64,000 bases of DNA from Staphylococcus simiae (GCF_002902085.1 NZ_PPQR01000025.1:1-64000); one strand, 5' to 3'; shown: positions 54,001 to 63,901, numbered from the stretch's first letter. The notes: generated by a model from the letters alone, not told the origin. Made by a program: numbers and translations.

Positions 54001-54496
54001 CGAACAATATGTTCAAACCAAAGAGCAATATGGAGATTTATCATTACTCGATACACCAACATTCTTCTTTGGTATGAGAAATGGTGAAACAGTTGAAATT
54101 GAAATTGATACTGGTAAGCGTTTAATAATTAAATTAGAAACAATTAGCGAGCCTGATGAAAATGGTAATAGAACAATTTACTATGCTATGAATGGTCAAG
54201 CACGTAGAATTTATATTAAAGATGACAATGTGAAAACTAACGCACATGTTAAGCCGAAAGCTGATAAGTCAAATCCAAATCACATAGGAGCTCAAATGCC
54301 TGGATCAGTAACTGAGGTAAAAGTTGCTGTGGGTGATGAAGTTAAAGCTAATCAACCATTGTTAATTACCGAAGCGATGAAAATGGAAACAACGGTTCAA
54401 GCACCATTTGATGGTGTCATTAAACAAATAACTGTGGTTAATGGTGATACTATTGCTACTGGAGATTTACTTATTGAAATAGAAACACAACAATAA
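51050..54496 (+). CDS. pycA: Pyruvate carboxylase
   Basis: Biotin enzyme that replenishes oxaloacetate from pyruvate and bicarbonate. The 1148-residue protein has an N-terminal biotin carboxylase domain (about 1-460, KATSGGGGKGMRIV, EVNPRVQVEHT), a carboxyltransferase domain (about 530-810, TDTTFRDAHQSLLATRVRT), the allosteric linker region, and a C-terminal biotinyl domain with Lys1111 in EAMKMET. The start codon is TTG, nine bases after AAGGAGTG; the next ATG lies far inside the domain. Confidence 0.97.
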   Translation: MKHIKKLLVANRGEIAIRIFRAAAELDISTVAIYSNEDKSSLHRYKADESYLVGSDLGPAESYLNIERIIDVAKRAHVDAIHPGYGFLSENEQFARRCQEEGIKFIGPHLEHLDMFGDKVKARTTAIKANLPVIPGTDGPISSYELAKEFAEEAGYPLMIKATSGGGGKGMRIVRQASELEDAFHRAKSEAEKSFGNSEVYIERYIDNPKHIEVQVIGDEFGNIVHLYERDCSVQRRHQKVVEVAPSVGLTEDLRQRICNAALQLMENIKYVNAGTVEFLVSGNEFFFIEVNPRVQVEHTITEMITGIDIVKTQILVADGASLFGDMINMPQQQDIQTLGYAIQCRITTEDPLNDFMPDTGTIIAYRSSGGFGVRLDAGDGFQGAEISPYYDSLLVKLSTHAISFKQAEEKMVRSLREMRIRGVKTNIPFLINVMKNNKFTSGDYTTKFIEETPELFDIKPTLDRGTKTLEYIGNVTINGFPNVQQRPKPEYESTRIPKVSHNRIASLSGTKQLLDQVGPKGVADWVKQQDDVLITDTTFRDAHQSLLATRVRTKDMMNIASETAEVFRDGFSLEMWGGATFDVAYNFLKENPWERLERLRKAVPNVLFQMLLRASNAVGYKNYPDNVIHKFVAESAKAGIDVFRIFDSLNWVDQMKVANEAVQHAGKISEGAICYTGDILNPERSNVYTLEYYVKLAKELEREGFHILAIKDMAGLLKPKAAYELIGELKEAVDLPIHLHTHDTSGNGLLTYKQAIDAGVDIIDTAVASMSGLTSQPSANSLYYALNGFSRNLRTDIDGLETLSQYWSTVRSYYSDFESDIKSPNTSIYQHEMPGGQYSNLSQQAKSLGLGERFDEVKDMYRRVNFLFGDLVKVTPSSKVVGDMALYMVQNDLDEQSVISNGYKLDFPESVVSFFKGEIGQPVNGFNKELQDVILKGQSALTERPGEYLEPVNFDEVRNQLAQQQDDVTEQDVISYVLYPKVYEQYVQTKEQYGDLSLLDTPTFFFGMRNGETVEIEIDTGKRLIIKLETISEPDENGNRTIYYAMNGQARRIYIKDDNVKTNAHVKPKADKSNPNHIGAQMPGSVTEVKVAVGDEVKANQPLLITEAMKMETTVQAPFDGVIKQITVVNGDTIATGDLLIEIETQQ

Positions 54497-54525
54497 TGAA
54501 ACATCACAAATATTGTATATAAACA

Positions 54526-54570
54526 AGCACCCTAACAATGACTTAAGTCAGTCATTGTTAGGGTGTTTAT
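54526..54570. terminator. Bidirectional terminator between pycA and ctaA
   Basis: Fifteen-base-pair stem CACCCTAACAATGAC (54528-54542) / GTCATTGTTAGGGTG (54551-54565) followed by TTTATTG on the plus strand and CTTGTTTATA on the minus strand. Confidence 0.85.
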
Positions 54571-54580
54571 TGTAATGTTA

Positions 54581-55498
54581 TTAATTTTTAGCTTTTAAAG
54601 CACGTTTAGTACGTAATATTAACATAATAAAGTATGCCATCATACCAAATAAATAAGTTATAAACAGGGCATGGAATAAAGCAACTATTAAGTTTACGCC
54701 AGTCATGATTGATAGGGCACCTGTAACAGCTTGTAGTATAACTAAAATAAATGCCGCTGTATAACCATATCTAACGGTACGATTATTTGGATAATTTTTA
54801 ATAGCGTGAATGTAAGTAATTAAAATAATCGTAAAGACAATTAAAGCCATAGCTCTATGAGTTAATTGAACCCAGTCTTGTTCAGTATGCGGTAATAAAT
54901 CACTAAACGGTAGTGGAAATCCACCATAAGCCAAACTAGCGTGCGCATGTCTAACTAACGCACCTGTATAAACGCCACAATATGTTATGATTGCCATAAT
55001 CCAAGTTAAGCGACGTAGTGGTTTTTTGATAATTAGTACATCAGCTTCATATTTTTGATCCACTGAGAAAATAATTAAAGTAATTAAGAATACTGATGAA
55101 AAACTAATTAAAGAAATACCAAAATGAAGCGCAAGAACGTAACTATTTTGTTGCCAAATTACAGCTGCAGCTCCTACCAATGCTTGAATTAATAAAAAGC
55201 CAACACTAATGATAGATAATGGTTTAATTTCTTTTATATATCCTATATTTTTCCAAGCAGTTATAACTAGCCAAAGTACAATAATTAATGATAAGCCCGA
55301 TACAGCCCTGTGACTTAATTCAATTATTGTAGAAATAGGCATGAAGTCTGGAACTAGCGCACCATGGCATAATGGCCAAGATGATCCACAACCATCTTCT
55401 GAGCCAGTTTTGGTAACTAAAGCTCCACCTAGTTGCACGAACGTCATCATTAATGTTGCTAGGACGCCAAGCCATTTTAAATTCTTTTTGCTAAACAC
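54581..55498 (-). CDS. ctaA: Heme A synthase
   Basis: Membrane enzyme converting heme O to heme A for aa3-type terminal oxidases. The 305-residue protein has eight hydrophobic segments, the extracellular cysteine pair in [15 protein letters not shown], and the conserved histidines of [28 protein letters not shown] and ALFHALFIT. The frame opens at 55528 but the start is probably GTG 55498 after TGGGGTG, giving the conserved N terminus (V/M)[10 protein letters not shown]. Divergent from ctaB. Confidence 0.93.
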   Translation of the reverse strand: MFSKKNLKWLGVLATLMMTFVQLGGALVTKTGSEDGCGSSWPLCHGALVPDFMPISTIIELSHRAVSGLSLIIVLWLVITAWKNIGYIKEIKPLSIISVGFLLIQALVGAAAVIWQQNSYVLALHFGISLISFSSVFLITLIIFSVDQKYEADVLIIKKPLRRLTWIMAIITYCGVYTGALVRHAHASLAYGGFPLPFSDLLPHTEQDWVQLTHRAMALIVFTIILITYIHAIKNYPNNRTVRYGYTAAFILVILQAVTGALSIMTGVNLIVALFHALFITYLFGMMAYFIMLILRTKRALKAKN

Positions 55499-55620
55499 TT
55501 TTATACACCCCACAATAAAAAAACGCATCTAAAAATATGACATACATATTTTCACACGGATGCATCATTTTTAATATTTATTTTCTAACACATACAGTAT
55601 AACAATTATTTAAGACATAA

Positions 55621-55648
55621 TTGTGTCACAAAATTGACATTTTATAAT
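55621..55648 (+). promoter_or_regulatory. Candidate ctaB promoter with TTGTG-T-CACAA palindrome
   Basis: TTGTGT (55621-55626), 16-base spacer, TATAAT (55643-55648). The palindrome TTGTGTCACAA (55621-55631) covers the -35, and TCACAA recurs 35 bases downstream at 55661. These could bind a redox regulator (SrrA/ResD or Rex type); the regulator is not identified. Confidence 0.45.
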
Positions 55649-55745
55649 GTCGTAAAGATGTCACAATTTAATTTTATTAAACCTGTTAATTTTATGCAAA
55701 TTGATATATCATATTATTATATGGATAAATTTAAGGAGGGGGAAA

Positions 55746-56657
55746 ATGAGTAAAGAGCACACTTTGTCACAAGATGAAAGCAGAGTAAACTTCAAAGAAT
55801 TACAACAAATTATTAAAATGGGACTTGTTCAAGGTAACTTGATTCCAGCATTTGCAGGTGCATGGCTTGCGGTTGTAATGACAGGTCATTCCTTCCTATC
55901 ATCGATACCTCAAATTATACTGATGCTTATAGGCTCTACATTAATTATGGGTGGTGCTTGTGCATTAAATAATTATTATGATCAAGATATTGATCAAATT
56001 ATGCCAAGTAAGCAAAATAGACCTACAGTTAATGATAGAATTTCAAATAAAAATTTATTGTTATTGAGTTTCGGAATGATGTTAGTAGGTGAAATTAATT
56101 TATTCCTATTAAATATTCCAACAGGTGTATTAGGCCTTGCAGGCATAGTAGGATATGTCTCTTTTTATTCTATTTGGTCTAAGAGACATACAACTTGGAA
56201 CACTGTTGTAGGTAGTTTCCCTGGAGCTGTACCACCATTAATTGGTTGGGTTGCTATTGAAGGATCTATGAGTATAGAAGCAATTGCTTTGTTTTTAGTT
56301 ATATTTTGTTGGCAACCTATTCATTTTTATGCTTTAGCAATTAAACGTAAAGATGAATATTCATTAGCCAATATTCCAATGTTACCATCCGTTAAAGGAT
56401 TTAAACGTACGCGTGTCAGTATGTTTATATGGTTAATTATTTTATTACCATTACCACTTATGTTATCTAGCTTAGGAATAACATTTGTAGTGTTAGCTAC
56501 ATTATTAAATCTTGGATGGCTTGCATTAGGTTTAACAACTTTCAAAAAAGATTCAATTCAAGAGAAATGGGCAACAAAAATGTTTATATATTCACTAAAT
56601 TATTTAGTAGTATTTTTCGTTTTAGTTGTTATCGTTTCACTAATTAATATGATTTAG
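55746..56657 (+). CDS. ctaB: Protoheme IX farnesyltransferase (heme O synthase)
   Basis: UbiA-family membrane prenyltransferase adding a farnesyl group to heme B. The 303-residue protein has about nine hydrophobic segments and the prenyl-diphosphate-binding [19 protein letters not shown] plus the second motif [18 protein letters not shown] 55746 follows AAGGAGGGGG and gives [14 protein letters not shown]; the frame upstream to 55701 is not coding. ctaM follows. Confidence 0.95.
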   Translation: MSKEHTLSQDESRVNFKELQQIIKMGLVQGNLIPAFAGAWLAVVMTGHSFLSSIPQIILMLIGSTLIMGGACALNNYYDQDIDQIMPSKQNRPTVNDRISNKNLLLLSFGMMLVGEINLFLLNIPTGVLGLAGIVGYVSFYSIWSKRHTTWNTVVGSFPGAVPPLIGWVAIEGSMSIEAIALFLVIFCWQPIHFYALAIKRKDEYSLANIPMLPSVKGFKRTRVSMFIWLIILLPLPLMLSSLGITFVVLATLLNLGWLALGLTTFKKDSIQEKWATKMFIYSLNYLVVFFVLVVIVSLINMI

Positions 56658-56682
56658 ATTAAATTAGGTTAGGATGAAAAAT

Positions 56683-57144
56683 ATGGGCGTTCCAATTTTA
56701 CCAACAATTAGTACTTCATGTATCGTAATAAGTGCCATTTTAATTGCGATTGGTTGGAGATTGATTTGGAAAGGCGATATCGAAAAGCATAAAAAAGTGA
56801 TGTTAGCAGCTGCAGTATTTGCTACAACTTTTTTTGTTATTTATATGAGTAGAACTATTTTTATAGGTAATACTGCTTTTGGTGGACCTGAAAGTATAAA
56901 AAAATATTATACGTTTTTCTTAATTTTCCATATTAATTTAGCGACTTTAGGCGGAATATTAGGTATTATACAAATTGTTACTGCATTTAAAGATAAATTT
57001 AATATTCACCGTAAAGTTGGACCATTTGCTTCAATCATTTGGTTTTTAACAGCTATTACTGGTGTAACAGTTTATACATTATTATTTGTGCTATATCCAG
57101 GTGGAGAAACGACATCATTACTAAAAGCAACATTTGGTCATTAA
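56683..57144 (+). CDS. ctaM: DUF420 membrane protein CtaM, required for aa3 oxidase function
   Basis: A 153-residue protein with four hydrophobic segments and conserved histidines (DIEKHKKVM, FHINLATLGG, NIHRKVG) typical of DUF420. In S. aureus the DUF420 protein encoded next to ctaB (CtaM) is needed for the aa3 menaquinol oxidase; assignment here is by domain and synteny. ATG 56674 is also in frame, but AGGATG six bases before ATG 56683 fits better. Confidence 0.83.
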   Translation: MGVPILPTISTSCIVISAILIAIGWRLIWKGDIEKHKKVMLAAAVFATTFFVIYMSRTIFIGNTAFGGPESIKKYYTFFLIFHINLATLGGILGIIQIVTAFKDKFNIHRKVGPFASIIWFLTAITGVTVYTLLFVLYPGGETTSLLKATFGH

Positions 57145-57256
57145 TTTAATAATTGAATGAGATAAGAAACTGGTAGAACATAATGTGTTTTATCAGTTTT
57201 TTTAATTGCATGGTTATATAAAGTATTGGTTGCGCTTGGCAGTAACTGTTTATAGG

Positions 57257-57596
57257 TAGTGAGACAGAAATAATTATTTCAAAACAAATTATTTCGTAGA
57301 TGCCCGTCTTGCACATTAATGTAAAATCCACACATGAATTTTTGATGACGGGTCCCTTGCCCAACTATGCCCGTCTTGCACATAAAAGAAAAAATTTTAG
57401 TTATAAAATTTTTCTATGACGGGTCCCTTCATTGTCTGAAAAAACTGACTAACCAGTTTTTTTTGTGTTGGGTCCCTTCCACCCCGGCAAAACTGACTAG
57501 GTTTGTAACACGTTGATAAATCAACATTTTACAAATTAGACAGTTACTGCCAAATGCTTGATATTAAGTATAAATGTTTTATGTCCCAGGCTCTAC
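57257..57596 (+). repeat. Dispersed intergenic repeat module, copy D, carrying a STAR array
   Basis: The flanks are the module seen in copy C: GAGACAGAAATAATTATTTC with AAATTATTTCG at the start, and CGGCAAAACTGACTAGG, TTTGTAACACGTTGATAAA, CAGACAGTT-like GACAGTTACTGCCAAATGC and ATGTCCCAGGC at the end. Between them is a three-unit STAR-like array. This gene-free block separates ctaM from the next genes. Confidence 0.8.
57301..57477 (+). repeat. STAR-like array, three units
   Basis: Unit 1 (57301-57358) and unit 2 (57368-57429) both begin TGCCCGTCTTGCACAT and end GACGGGTCCCTT, with different inner sequence. Unit 3 (about 57430-57477) has lost the leading block and ends TGTGTTGGGTCCCTT. CCCGTC/GACGGG form the outer stem of each full unit. 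Confidence 0.78.
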
Positions 57597-57663
57597 TAGT
57601 CGCTATTGACGTGATGGGTGATAGCAGTTATAGAAAAATTTCAAGGCTAACAATTGTCTATAA

Positions 57664-57951
57664 GTGCAACTGCATAGGGACTCAAAGCAGAAAAATTTTA
57701 ATCAGAGAATTTTAACCTTTGTTTTATTAATATTTACAATTTTATTATATGATCATAGTTTAAGTATGATTGTTAGTATTTCAACTGGAAATTCTCTATA
57801 CTATAATCTAACTCAATCAACAATTAATGACGAGATTCAATGTGATGTAATCTACATAGAATTACTCGAGTGGTTGCTTATTTCTGTATTGTTTTTTACA
57901 ATAGTAATAATTATTTTTAGGTGGTTGGCTGATGAAAAAATTAGTAATTAG
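57664..57951 (+). CDS. Possible small membrane protein, 95 residues (doubtful)
   Basis: A GTG-initiated frame with two hydrophobic segments (about 16-40 and 68-88) around a polar, Asn/Thr-rich loop with one Cys. It overlaps the start of the CAP-domain gene by 20 bases, the spacing often seen in real operons. Against it: no ribosome binding site precedes GTG 57664, and it begins just after a repeat block. The family is not recognised. Confidence 0.4.
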   Translation: MQLHRDSKQKNFNQRILTFVLLIFTILLYDHSLSMIVSISTGNSLYYNLTQSTINDEIQCDVIYIELLEWLLISVLFFTIVIIIFRWLADEKISN

Positions 57952-58972
57952 AGTTATTGGAGTGCTATTTTTAATAGGCTTTTTAATATATTTATTTTAT
58001 TCACCAAAACTGAAATTTGATGTTTTAGAGAATCCTAATAAAAATACTAAAATAACAAAAAGTGATAAATACAAAATGAATAACCATGCAGAAAATCCGA
58101 AACCTAAAAAGGGTGTTGGTACATGGTTGGGTAGAAACATTAATATTTTAACTAAAAAATATGGACAAGCAGAACGTGTTTATCCATATAAAGAAGACTA
58201 TAAAAATTATATTTTCAAAGATGAAAATAAATATTATATTGTTACAACTAAAGATAAAAAAATTGAGTCAGTATATGCAACTGGCAAATCTGTTGACGTA
58301 AGTCCGCTAAAAATCGGTGAACATTTGGGGAAAGTATTTAATAATACGAGTATAAACCCTGAACCAACATTTACGGTTAACGGCAAGAAATATGAATTTG
58401 AATTATCAGATGAAGACATAAAAACTCAGATGTTAATTAAATATGGAGATATTTATGCACAAGTTTATGCAGACCAACAGTCAAAAGAAATATTAAGTGT
58501 TAGATTTTTAACTAAAGAGATGTTAGCAGAAATTCAACCATACCAATTAAATAATAATTCCTTGGATAGTGATGATAGAAAAATTGAACAACCAGTTGGA
58601 CAAAGTCCTAATCAACTCATTTCATTGTATGAAGTAACGAATGAGATGAGAAAACTTAAAGGATTACATCCTTTAAAAGTAAATAGTGATTTAGCGCATA
58701 TAGCGTCAAATAACTTATACGAAGCAACTTCAAGTGGTAATGATAGCGTGGAGTTTACTGAAGATGCTTTAAAAGGTCAATTGGATAAAAATAGTATAAG
58801 TTATAAGTCTACTGCTCAAAATGTAGGCTATGACTTTAATGACGTACCGACATTGATTCATAGTTGGATGAATTCAGATATTCATCGATCACGACTTTTA
58901 AATTCTAAGTATGATGAAATGGGTGGAGAAGTGATGAGAGATTACTATTCGTTAATCTTTTTGCAAAAATAA
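57932..58972 (+). CDS. Membrane-anchored CAP-domain protein (YlbC-like)
   Basis: A 346-residue protein: N-terminal membrane anchor (about 5-24), basic linker, a CAP-associated N-terminal domain (about 60-200, WLGRNINILTKKYGQAERVYPY), and a C-terminal CAP/SCP domain (about 225-345, SLYEVTNEMRKLKGLHPLKVNSDLA and HRSRLLNSKYDEMG). Similar to Bacillus YlbC. It is extracytoplasmic; the CAP family has no single known activity in bacteria. AGGTGG precedes the start, and ylbF follows. Confidence 0.87.
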   Translation: MKKLVIRVIGVLFLIGFLIYLFYSPKLKFDVLENPNKNTKITKSDKYKMNNHAENPKPKKGVGTWLGRNINILTKKYGQAERVYPYKEDYKNYIFKDENKYYIVTTKDKKIESVYATGKSVDVSPLKIGEHLGKVFNNTSINPEPTFTVNGKKYEFELSDEDIKTQMLIKYGDIYAQVYADQQSKEILSVRFLTKEMLAEIQPYQLNNNSLDSDDRKIEQPVGQSPNQLISLYEVTNEMRKLKGLHPLKVNSDLAHIASNNLYEATSSGNDSVEFTEDALKGQLDKNSISYKSTAQNVGYDFNDVPTLIHSWMNSDIHRSRLLNSKYDEMGGEVMRDYYSLIFLQK

Positions 58973-58989
58973 TAAAATGAGGGATATAT

Positions 58990-59424
58990 ATGATAACTAG
59001 TGCATCATTGGACATTTTAGATGATATAGACGAATTAGCGGATATGATTGTCCAATCCGAAACGTATTTTCAATTTAAACAAGCAGAGCAACAATTGGCG
59101 AATGATGATGAAGCACATTTATTATATCAAGCTTTTTTGAAATCTAAGGAAAAATACGATGAAGTACAAAGATTTGGGAAGTATCATCCAGATTATAAAC
59201 AAGTTATGATGGAAACAAGACAACGTAAGCGAGCGTATGAAATGCTTGAAGTGGTTATGAATCATAAATCAAAAGAAGTAGAGTTACAACAACTTATAGA
59301 TGAAGTAGTTTCTAAAATTGCAGTAGCAGTTTCTGAAAATGTAAAAATAGAAGCGGGCAATCCATTTTTTCAAACTACTCATCATGGTTGTGCGACTGGT
59401 GGATCATGTAATTGTTCATTGTAA
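58990..59424 (+). CDS. ylbF: YlbF/RicF regulator of RNase Y-dependent processing
   Basis: A 144-residue helical protein (COG3679). In Bacillus, YlbF with YmcA and YaaT forms the Y-complex, which carries iron-sulfur clusters and directs RNase Y. The C terminus has the cysteine motif C-x5-C-x-C (HHGCATGGSCNCSL), consistent with cluster binding. GAGGGATAT precedes ATG 58990. Together with rnjA in the same window it concerns mRNA turnover. Confidence 0.88.
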   Translation: MITSASLDILDDIDELADMIVQSETYFQFKQAEQQLANDDEAHLLYQAFLKSKEKYDEVQRFGKYHPDYKQVMMETRQRKRAYEMLEVVMNHKSKEVELQQLIDEVVSKIAVAVSENVKIEAGNPFFQTTHHGCATGGSCNCSL

Positions 59425-59436
59425 TAGATATACAAC

Positions 59437-59480
59437 TTAAAAAAGAGGTAATCCGTTAATTTGGATTACCTCTTTTTTAT
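59437..59480. terminator. Bidirectional terminator between ylbF and glpQ
   Basis: Perfect sixteen-base-pair stem AAAAAAGAGGTAATCC (59439-59454) / GGATTACCTCTTTTTT (59463-59478), with a T-tract on each strand. Confidence 0.92.
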
Positions 59481-59523
59481 AAATCTAGTAAATAGTAACT
59501 TTAATAAATTAGAATAAGACAAC

Positions 59524-59550
59524 AAGCATTTTACACTTAAAATTAATCAA
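59524..59550 (-). repeat. Dispersed repeat module, partial copy E
   Basis: AGCATTTTACACTTAAAATTAA is the exact reverse complement of a 22-base block in copy C (43866-43887). Only this end of the module remains. The surrounding 59512-59602 forms a loose AATAAGACAA/TTGTCTTAT inverted repeat. Confidence 0.6.
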
Positions 59551-59649
59551 TTGTTAATAGCTTTCTAGTATAAAAATGTTGTTAACTCATTGTCTTATAT
59601 TCATAGTTAGTCTAGAGAATGTGTGTCTCTAAAATAAATCTTTACTAAA

Positions 59650-60582
59650 TTATTTCTGTTTAACTCCTAGCGTTGATTTAAATTGTTGAGCTAAATCTGG
59701 ACGATCAGTAACTAAGGTATGTACACCTTTATGATATAAATCTTTCATTAAATCTACACTATTTACGCCATAAAATCCTGGTACAATGTTTAAGTCATTC
59801 AACCAATTTATAAAGCGTCTAGAAGTTAAATTTATACCATTAAATGATGTTGGCATTTGGAAAGTATTAGCTTGAGGAAGATATGACTTCCCAAGGAATA
59901 AATGATATTTTAAAAAGGCTTCTGTAACTTCTTGTTGACTTGCACCTATAGCAATACGACCGTTTGCTATATTATTGAAACGTGTTATTTGTTGTCGATA
60001 AAAACTAGTTACTAAAACGCGATCTTGTGCATGATTACTTGTGATAATATCAAACATGATTTGTGGCGCAATGCTACCTTCAAATGAATCTGGAGCATCT
60101 TTTAAATCTACATTGATATACATATTAGGATACATTTGTAGTAATTCATCAAAAGTTAAAATAGATGCATCTTTGTGTCCTCTGTATGGTGTTGTACCAT
60201 TAATATCTTTAAAATGGTATCCTGCATCTAATTTTTTTAATTCAGCTAATGTATGCTCACTCACTTTGCCAGAACCATTAGTTGTTCTATCTACAGTTGC
60301 ATCATGAAAGACAATTAATTGTTGATCTTTTGTTAATCTAACATCAGTTTCGAACCCATCAACACCAAACTTTATAGCATTATCAAATGCTAGTTTTGTT
60401 TGTTCAGGTTTTAAAGCCATACCACCACGATGAGCCAAAATATATGGTGCTTGACTATTGAAAAATGCTGGAATTGTTTGTTTATGTTGTGTTGTTTGGC
60501 GTTGCTTTACAATTAGTAAAGAACTTAATAATCCAGCAGTAAGTATTGATGTATTTAGGACAAATCTATTTAATTTCTTCAT
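59650..60582 (-). CDS. glpQ: Glycerophosphodiester phosphodiesterase (secreted)
   Basis: Hydrolyses glycerophosphodiesters to glycerol-3-phosphate and an alcohol. The 310-residue protein has a signal peptide or anchor (about 6-24) and the GDPD motifs LAHRGG (catalytic His), ETDVRLTKDQQLIVFHD (metal Glu/Asp and second His), and VDLKDA. GGAGGAACACG precedes ATG 60582; the frame upstream to 60624 is not coding. Likely acts on phospholipid or lipoteichoic acid breakdown products outside the cell. Confidence 0.92.
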   Translation of the reverse strand: MKKLNRFVLNTSILTAGLLSSLLIVKQRQTTQHKQTIPAFFNSQAPYILAHRGGMALKPEQTKLAFDNAIKFGVDGFETDVRLTKDQQLIVFHDATVDRTTNGSGKVSEHTLAELKKLDAGYHFKDINGTTPYRGHKDASILTFDELLQMYPNMYINVDLKDAPDSFEGSIAPQIMFDIITSNHAQDRVLVTSFYRQQITRFNNIANGRIAIGASQQEVTEAFLKYHLFLGKSYLPQANTFQMPTSFNGINLTSRRFINWLNDLNIVPGFYGVNSVDLMKDLYHKGVHTLVTDRPDLAQQFKSTLGVKQK

Positions 60583-60806
60583 ATCGTGTTCCTCCTTAAT
60601 TTGAATCATTAGCTTAACAAACATTGTGAAATTTAAACAATGATATGGTATTGAAATATTAATAATTCAAAATAGAAATAGTATAATTAAGCGCTGACTT
60701 ACTAGAAGTTAATTATCATCATCATTGACGTTGCATCAGCTAAATATTTTAAAATTGATAAAGTCGTGATATGATTAATCCTGAATAATAATGGAGTGAT
60801 AATATT

Positions 60807-61058
60807 ATGAATTTAGTTCCGAGAACAAGTATTATTATATATTTAAAACATATGAAACACGAAAGACAAATTCGTAAATATGGGCATATAGTCCATTCAA
60901 ATAAAGATCGAAAATTTGTTGTAATGTATGTTAATGAAGAAGATGTTGATTACATTGTCAATAAGTTAATGCAATTAAAATATGTAAAACATATTGATGG
61001 TTCACCATATAAATATTTAAAGAAATATTATGATAAAGAAAAACATGAAGTTTTATAA
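60807..61058 (+). CDS. ylbG: YlbG family protein (DUF2129)
   Basis: An 83-residue cytosolic protein of unknown function, rich in Lys, Tyr and His, recognised by [24 protein letters not shown] and [13 protein letters not shown]-type segments and by its position before rsmD, as in Bacillus. TGGAGTGAT precedes the start. Its stop is four bases from the end of the convergent neighbour; no terminator hairpin is visible between them. Confidence 0.87.
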   Translation: MNLVPRTSIIIYLKHMKHERQIRKYGHIVHSNKDRKFVVMYVNEEDVDYIVNKLMQLKYVKHIDGSPYKYLKKYYDKEKHEVL

Positions 61059-61062
61059 TTTA

Positions 61063-61452
61063 TTATTGAAGTTCTGGTATCCATTTTTGTAGTCTTAAGA
61101 CACTAGTTAAATAGTTATAATATAATTGCAAGTCATGAAATGCTTCCGGCGGTTGAACATCGATACCAAATACTGGAATATGATATTGTGCTGCAGTTTT
61201 ATTTATCATGTCGAATTTTTGATTGCTTTGTGGATAGGGATATTTAAGTGCATTAATCATCGTATAAAACGCTTGAAAATGATTGCCAGAAGTCGGTTGC
61301 ATAATGATTGATACAGATGATAATGCTTTTGGTGATTGTGGTGAATGGAAGTAAACAATTTTATCAATTCGTTGGTGATTATATTCAATTAATGTCATGA
61401 ATTCGAATAAATCTGTTAATCCTTCTCCAAGTGTAATAAATGTCTGTTTCAT
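61063..61452 (-). CDS. Conserved protein of unknown function, 129 residues
   Basis: Soluble protein starting MKQTFITLGEGLTDLFEFM, with IVYFHSPQSPKALSSVSIIMQPT and a C-terminal aromatic helix (LQLYYNYLTSVLRLQKWIPE). I recognise it only as the conserved staphylococcal gene between ylbG and rsmD (perhaps the DUF7147 family). AAGGAGATTG precedes ATG 61452. It is divergent from rsmD with a 69-base gap. Confidence 0.78.
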   Translation of the reverse strand: MKQTFITLGEGLTDLFEFMTLIEYNHQRIDKIVYFHSPQSPKALSSVSIIMQPTSGNHFQAFYTMINALKYPYPQSNQKFDMINKTAAQYHIPVFGIDVQPPEAFHDLQLYYNYLTSVLRLQKWIPELQ

Positions 61453-61521
61453 AGTTATATCAATCTCCTTTTTCTCAATAAATTATATAAAATTAGTAAA
61501 TGAATTGGAAGTGTTAATCAT

Positions 61522-62548
<1,027 letters not shown>

Positions 62549-62550
62549 TT

Positions 62551-62595
62551 GAAAACCTAATGTCTTGGTGAATCGTTCAAGACATTAGGTTTTAT
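62551..62595. terminator. Bidirectional terminator between coaD and tmcAL
   Basis: Fifteen-base-pair stem AAAACCTAATGTCTT (62552-62566) / AAGACATTAGGTTTT (62579-62593). Confidence 0.87.
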
Positions 62596-62638
62596 AATGT
62601 AATAGAAAAGTTGATAATGTTTTAATTATTATTCAATG

Positions 62639-63775
62639 TTATAACTTTTGAATAACGGGTGTATTGAAATCATGTTGTGTTTGACCACTGATTAAGTTAT
62701 AAATTGTTGTACTTTTTATTTCGTTTTTAAATAGATGTCTGTTACTTTTATTGGTGTTTGTAGCAAAGACTCTTTCGGGAAATTTTGATTTTAATAATTT
62801 TAAATAGGCTCTACCTTGTTCGTTCATTGCTAAAATTCTGACACCATTGATGTGAGTTGATACGTCTTGTTGCTTTATATTTAGTAGTACGTTCATTAGT
62901 AATCGTTGGATATGAGTATAGGTATAGCGCTTTGTTTTTAATAAATCAACATAATGATTCAAATTTGTAGCGTTTTTTATTTTAGATTTTAAGCGGTTTT
63001 CCAAGCCTTCAGACATAGTATAAATAGATGTTAAATCACTTTGCTCACTTACTTCAATTTGATATTGTAAATAGTTAAAAACATCATTAGCATTCATATG
63101 TGGTTGTTGATATAAATATTGGATATTTGTTGGTACCACATTTTTCCATTCACCATTATTGTTAAATAATGATTTCCTAATGGATGTTCCACTAGCAAAA
63201 TAATTGTGTTGTATATTAACGTCATGGTGAGAACTTTGTTGACGTGACACAGTTTGTGCTGCTATATGTGGTGCTAGTTGTTTGATTGCTTTAAGATAAC
63301 TTAAACCTAACATATTGTTTGGCGATTGTAGCTCTGGATGATGATTCAATAGTTCACTAATAATACGAGGATAACTTTTTCCTTCTTTCAGTTTAATGTT
63401 AAAGTCATCTGATTGCTCAATCAAAATAATTTGTTGAGATAATTCTTTTAATAATTCAATGTTGCCACTTTCGCTACCGAAAACGATGCAATCAATATCC
63501 AAGTAGTCAGCTACTTTTACCGCAAGTTGTGCAAAATAATCACTTGAAGAAAGACTAGCTATTAGCGGCAATTCAACGACTAAATCTACACTCGATAAAG
63601 CCATGGTTGCGCGTGTAAATTTGTTATAGATAGCAGGTTCACCACGCATAACAAAGTTACCGCTCATGATAGCAACTGTAACGTCAGCTTGTGAAATTGT
63701 TTTAGATTGCTTGATGTGATGTTGATGCCCATTATGAAAGGGATTATATTCTGTTATTAAGCCAACGCTTTTCAT
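62639..63775 (-). CDS. tmcAL: tRNA(Met) cytidine acetate ligase TmcAL (YlbM)
   Basis: In Bacillus TmcAL makes N4-acetylcytidine at the wobble base of elongator tRNA(Met), using acetate and ATP. The 378-residue protein has the HIGH-type nucleotidyl-binding N terminus [29 protein letters not shown], the FGSESG segment and [16 protein letters not shown] lies two bases from ATG 63781 but eight from ATG 63775, which also matches the conserved start [11 protein letters not shown]. Confidence 0.92.
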   Translation of the reverse strand: MKSVGLITEYNPFHNGHQHHIKQSKTISQADVTVAIMSGNFVMRGEPAIYNKFTRATMALSSVDLVVELPLIASLSSSDYFAQLAVKVADYLDIDCIVFGSESGNIELLKELSQQIILIEQSDDFNIKLKEGKSYPRIISELLNHHPELQSPNNMLGLSYLKAIKQLAPHIAAQTVSRQQSSHHDVNIQHNYFASGTSIRKSLFNNNGEWKNVVPTNIQYLYQQPHMNANDVFNYLQYQIEVSEQSDLTSIYTMSEGLENRLKSKIKNATNLNHYVDLLKTKRYTYTHIQRLLMNVLLNIKQQDVSTHINGVRILAMNEQGRAYLKLLKSKFPERVFATNTNKSNRHLFKNEIKSTTIYNLISGQTQHDFNTPVIQKL

Positions 63776-63842
63776 TTGCATTTCTTCCTTTCAGTATTCA
63801 TTATTATTATTGTAACAGATGAACATATGTTAAGAAAAAATC

Positions 63843-63871
63843 TTGACAACTTGTGATTAGAAAGTTAAAAT
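63843..63871 (+). promoter_or_regulatory. Sigma-A promoter upstream of the yceD-type gene
   Basis: TTGACA (63843-63848), 17-base spacer, TAAAAT (63866-63871): a full-consensus -35 with good spacing, 30 bases before the start of the last gene. Confidence 0.72.
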
Positions 63872-63901
63872 AAATTTTGTGCTTGTTAGAGGTGAAGCCA
63901 T

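Noticed and set aside
57146-57364. 72-codon minus-strand frame after ctaM
   Set aside because: It covers repeat module and STAR sequence and has no ribosome binding site.
57301-57477. Array read as a CRISPR
   Set aside because: Units differ in length, repeats carry long inner stems, spacers are not unique equal-length segments and no cas gene is near. STAR-type repeats explain it.
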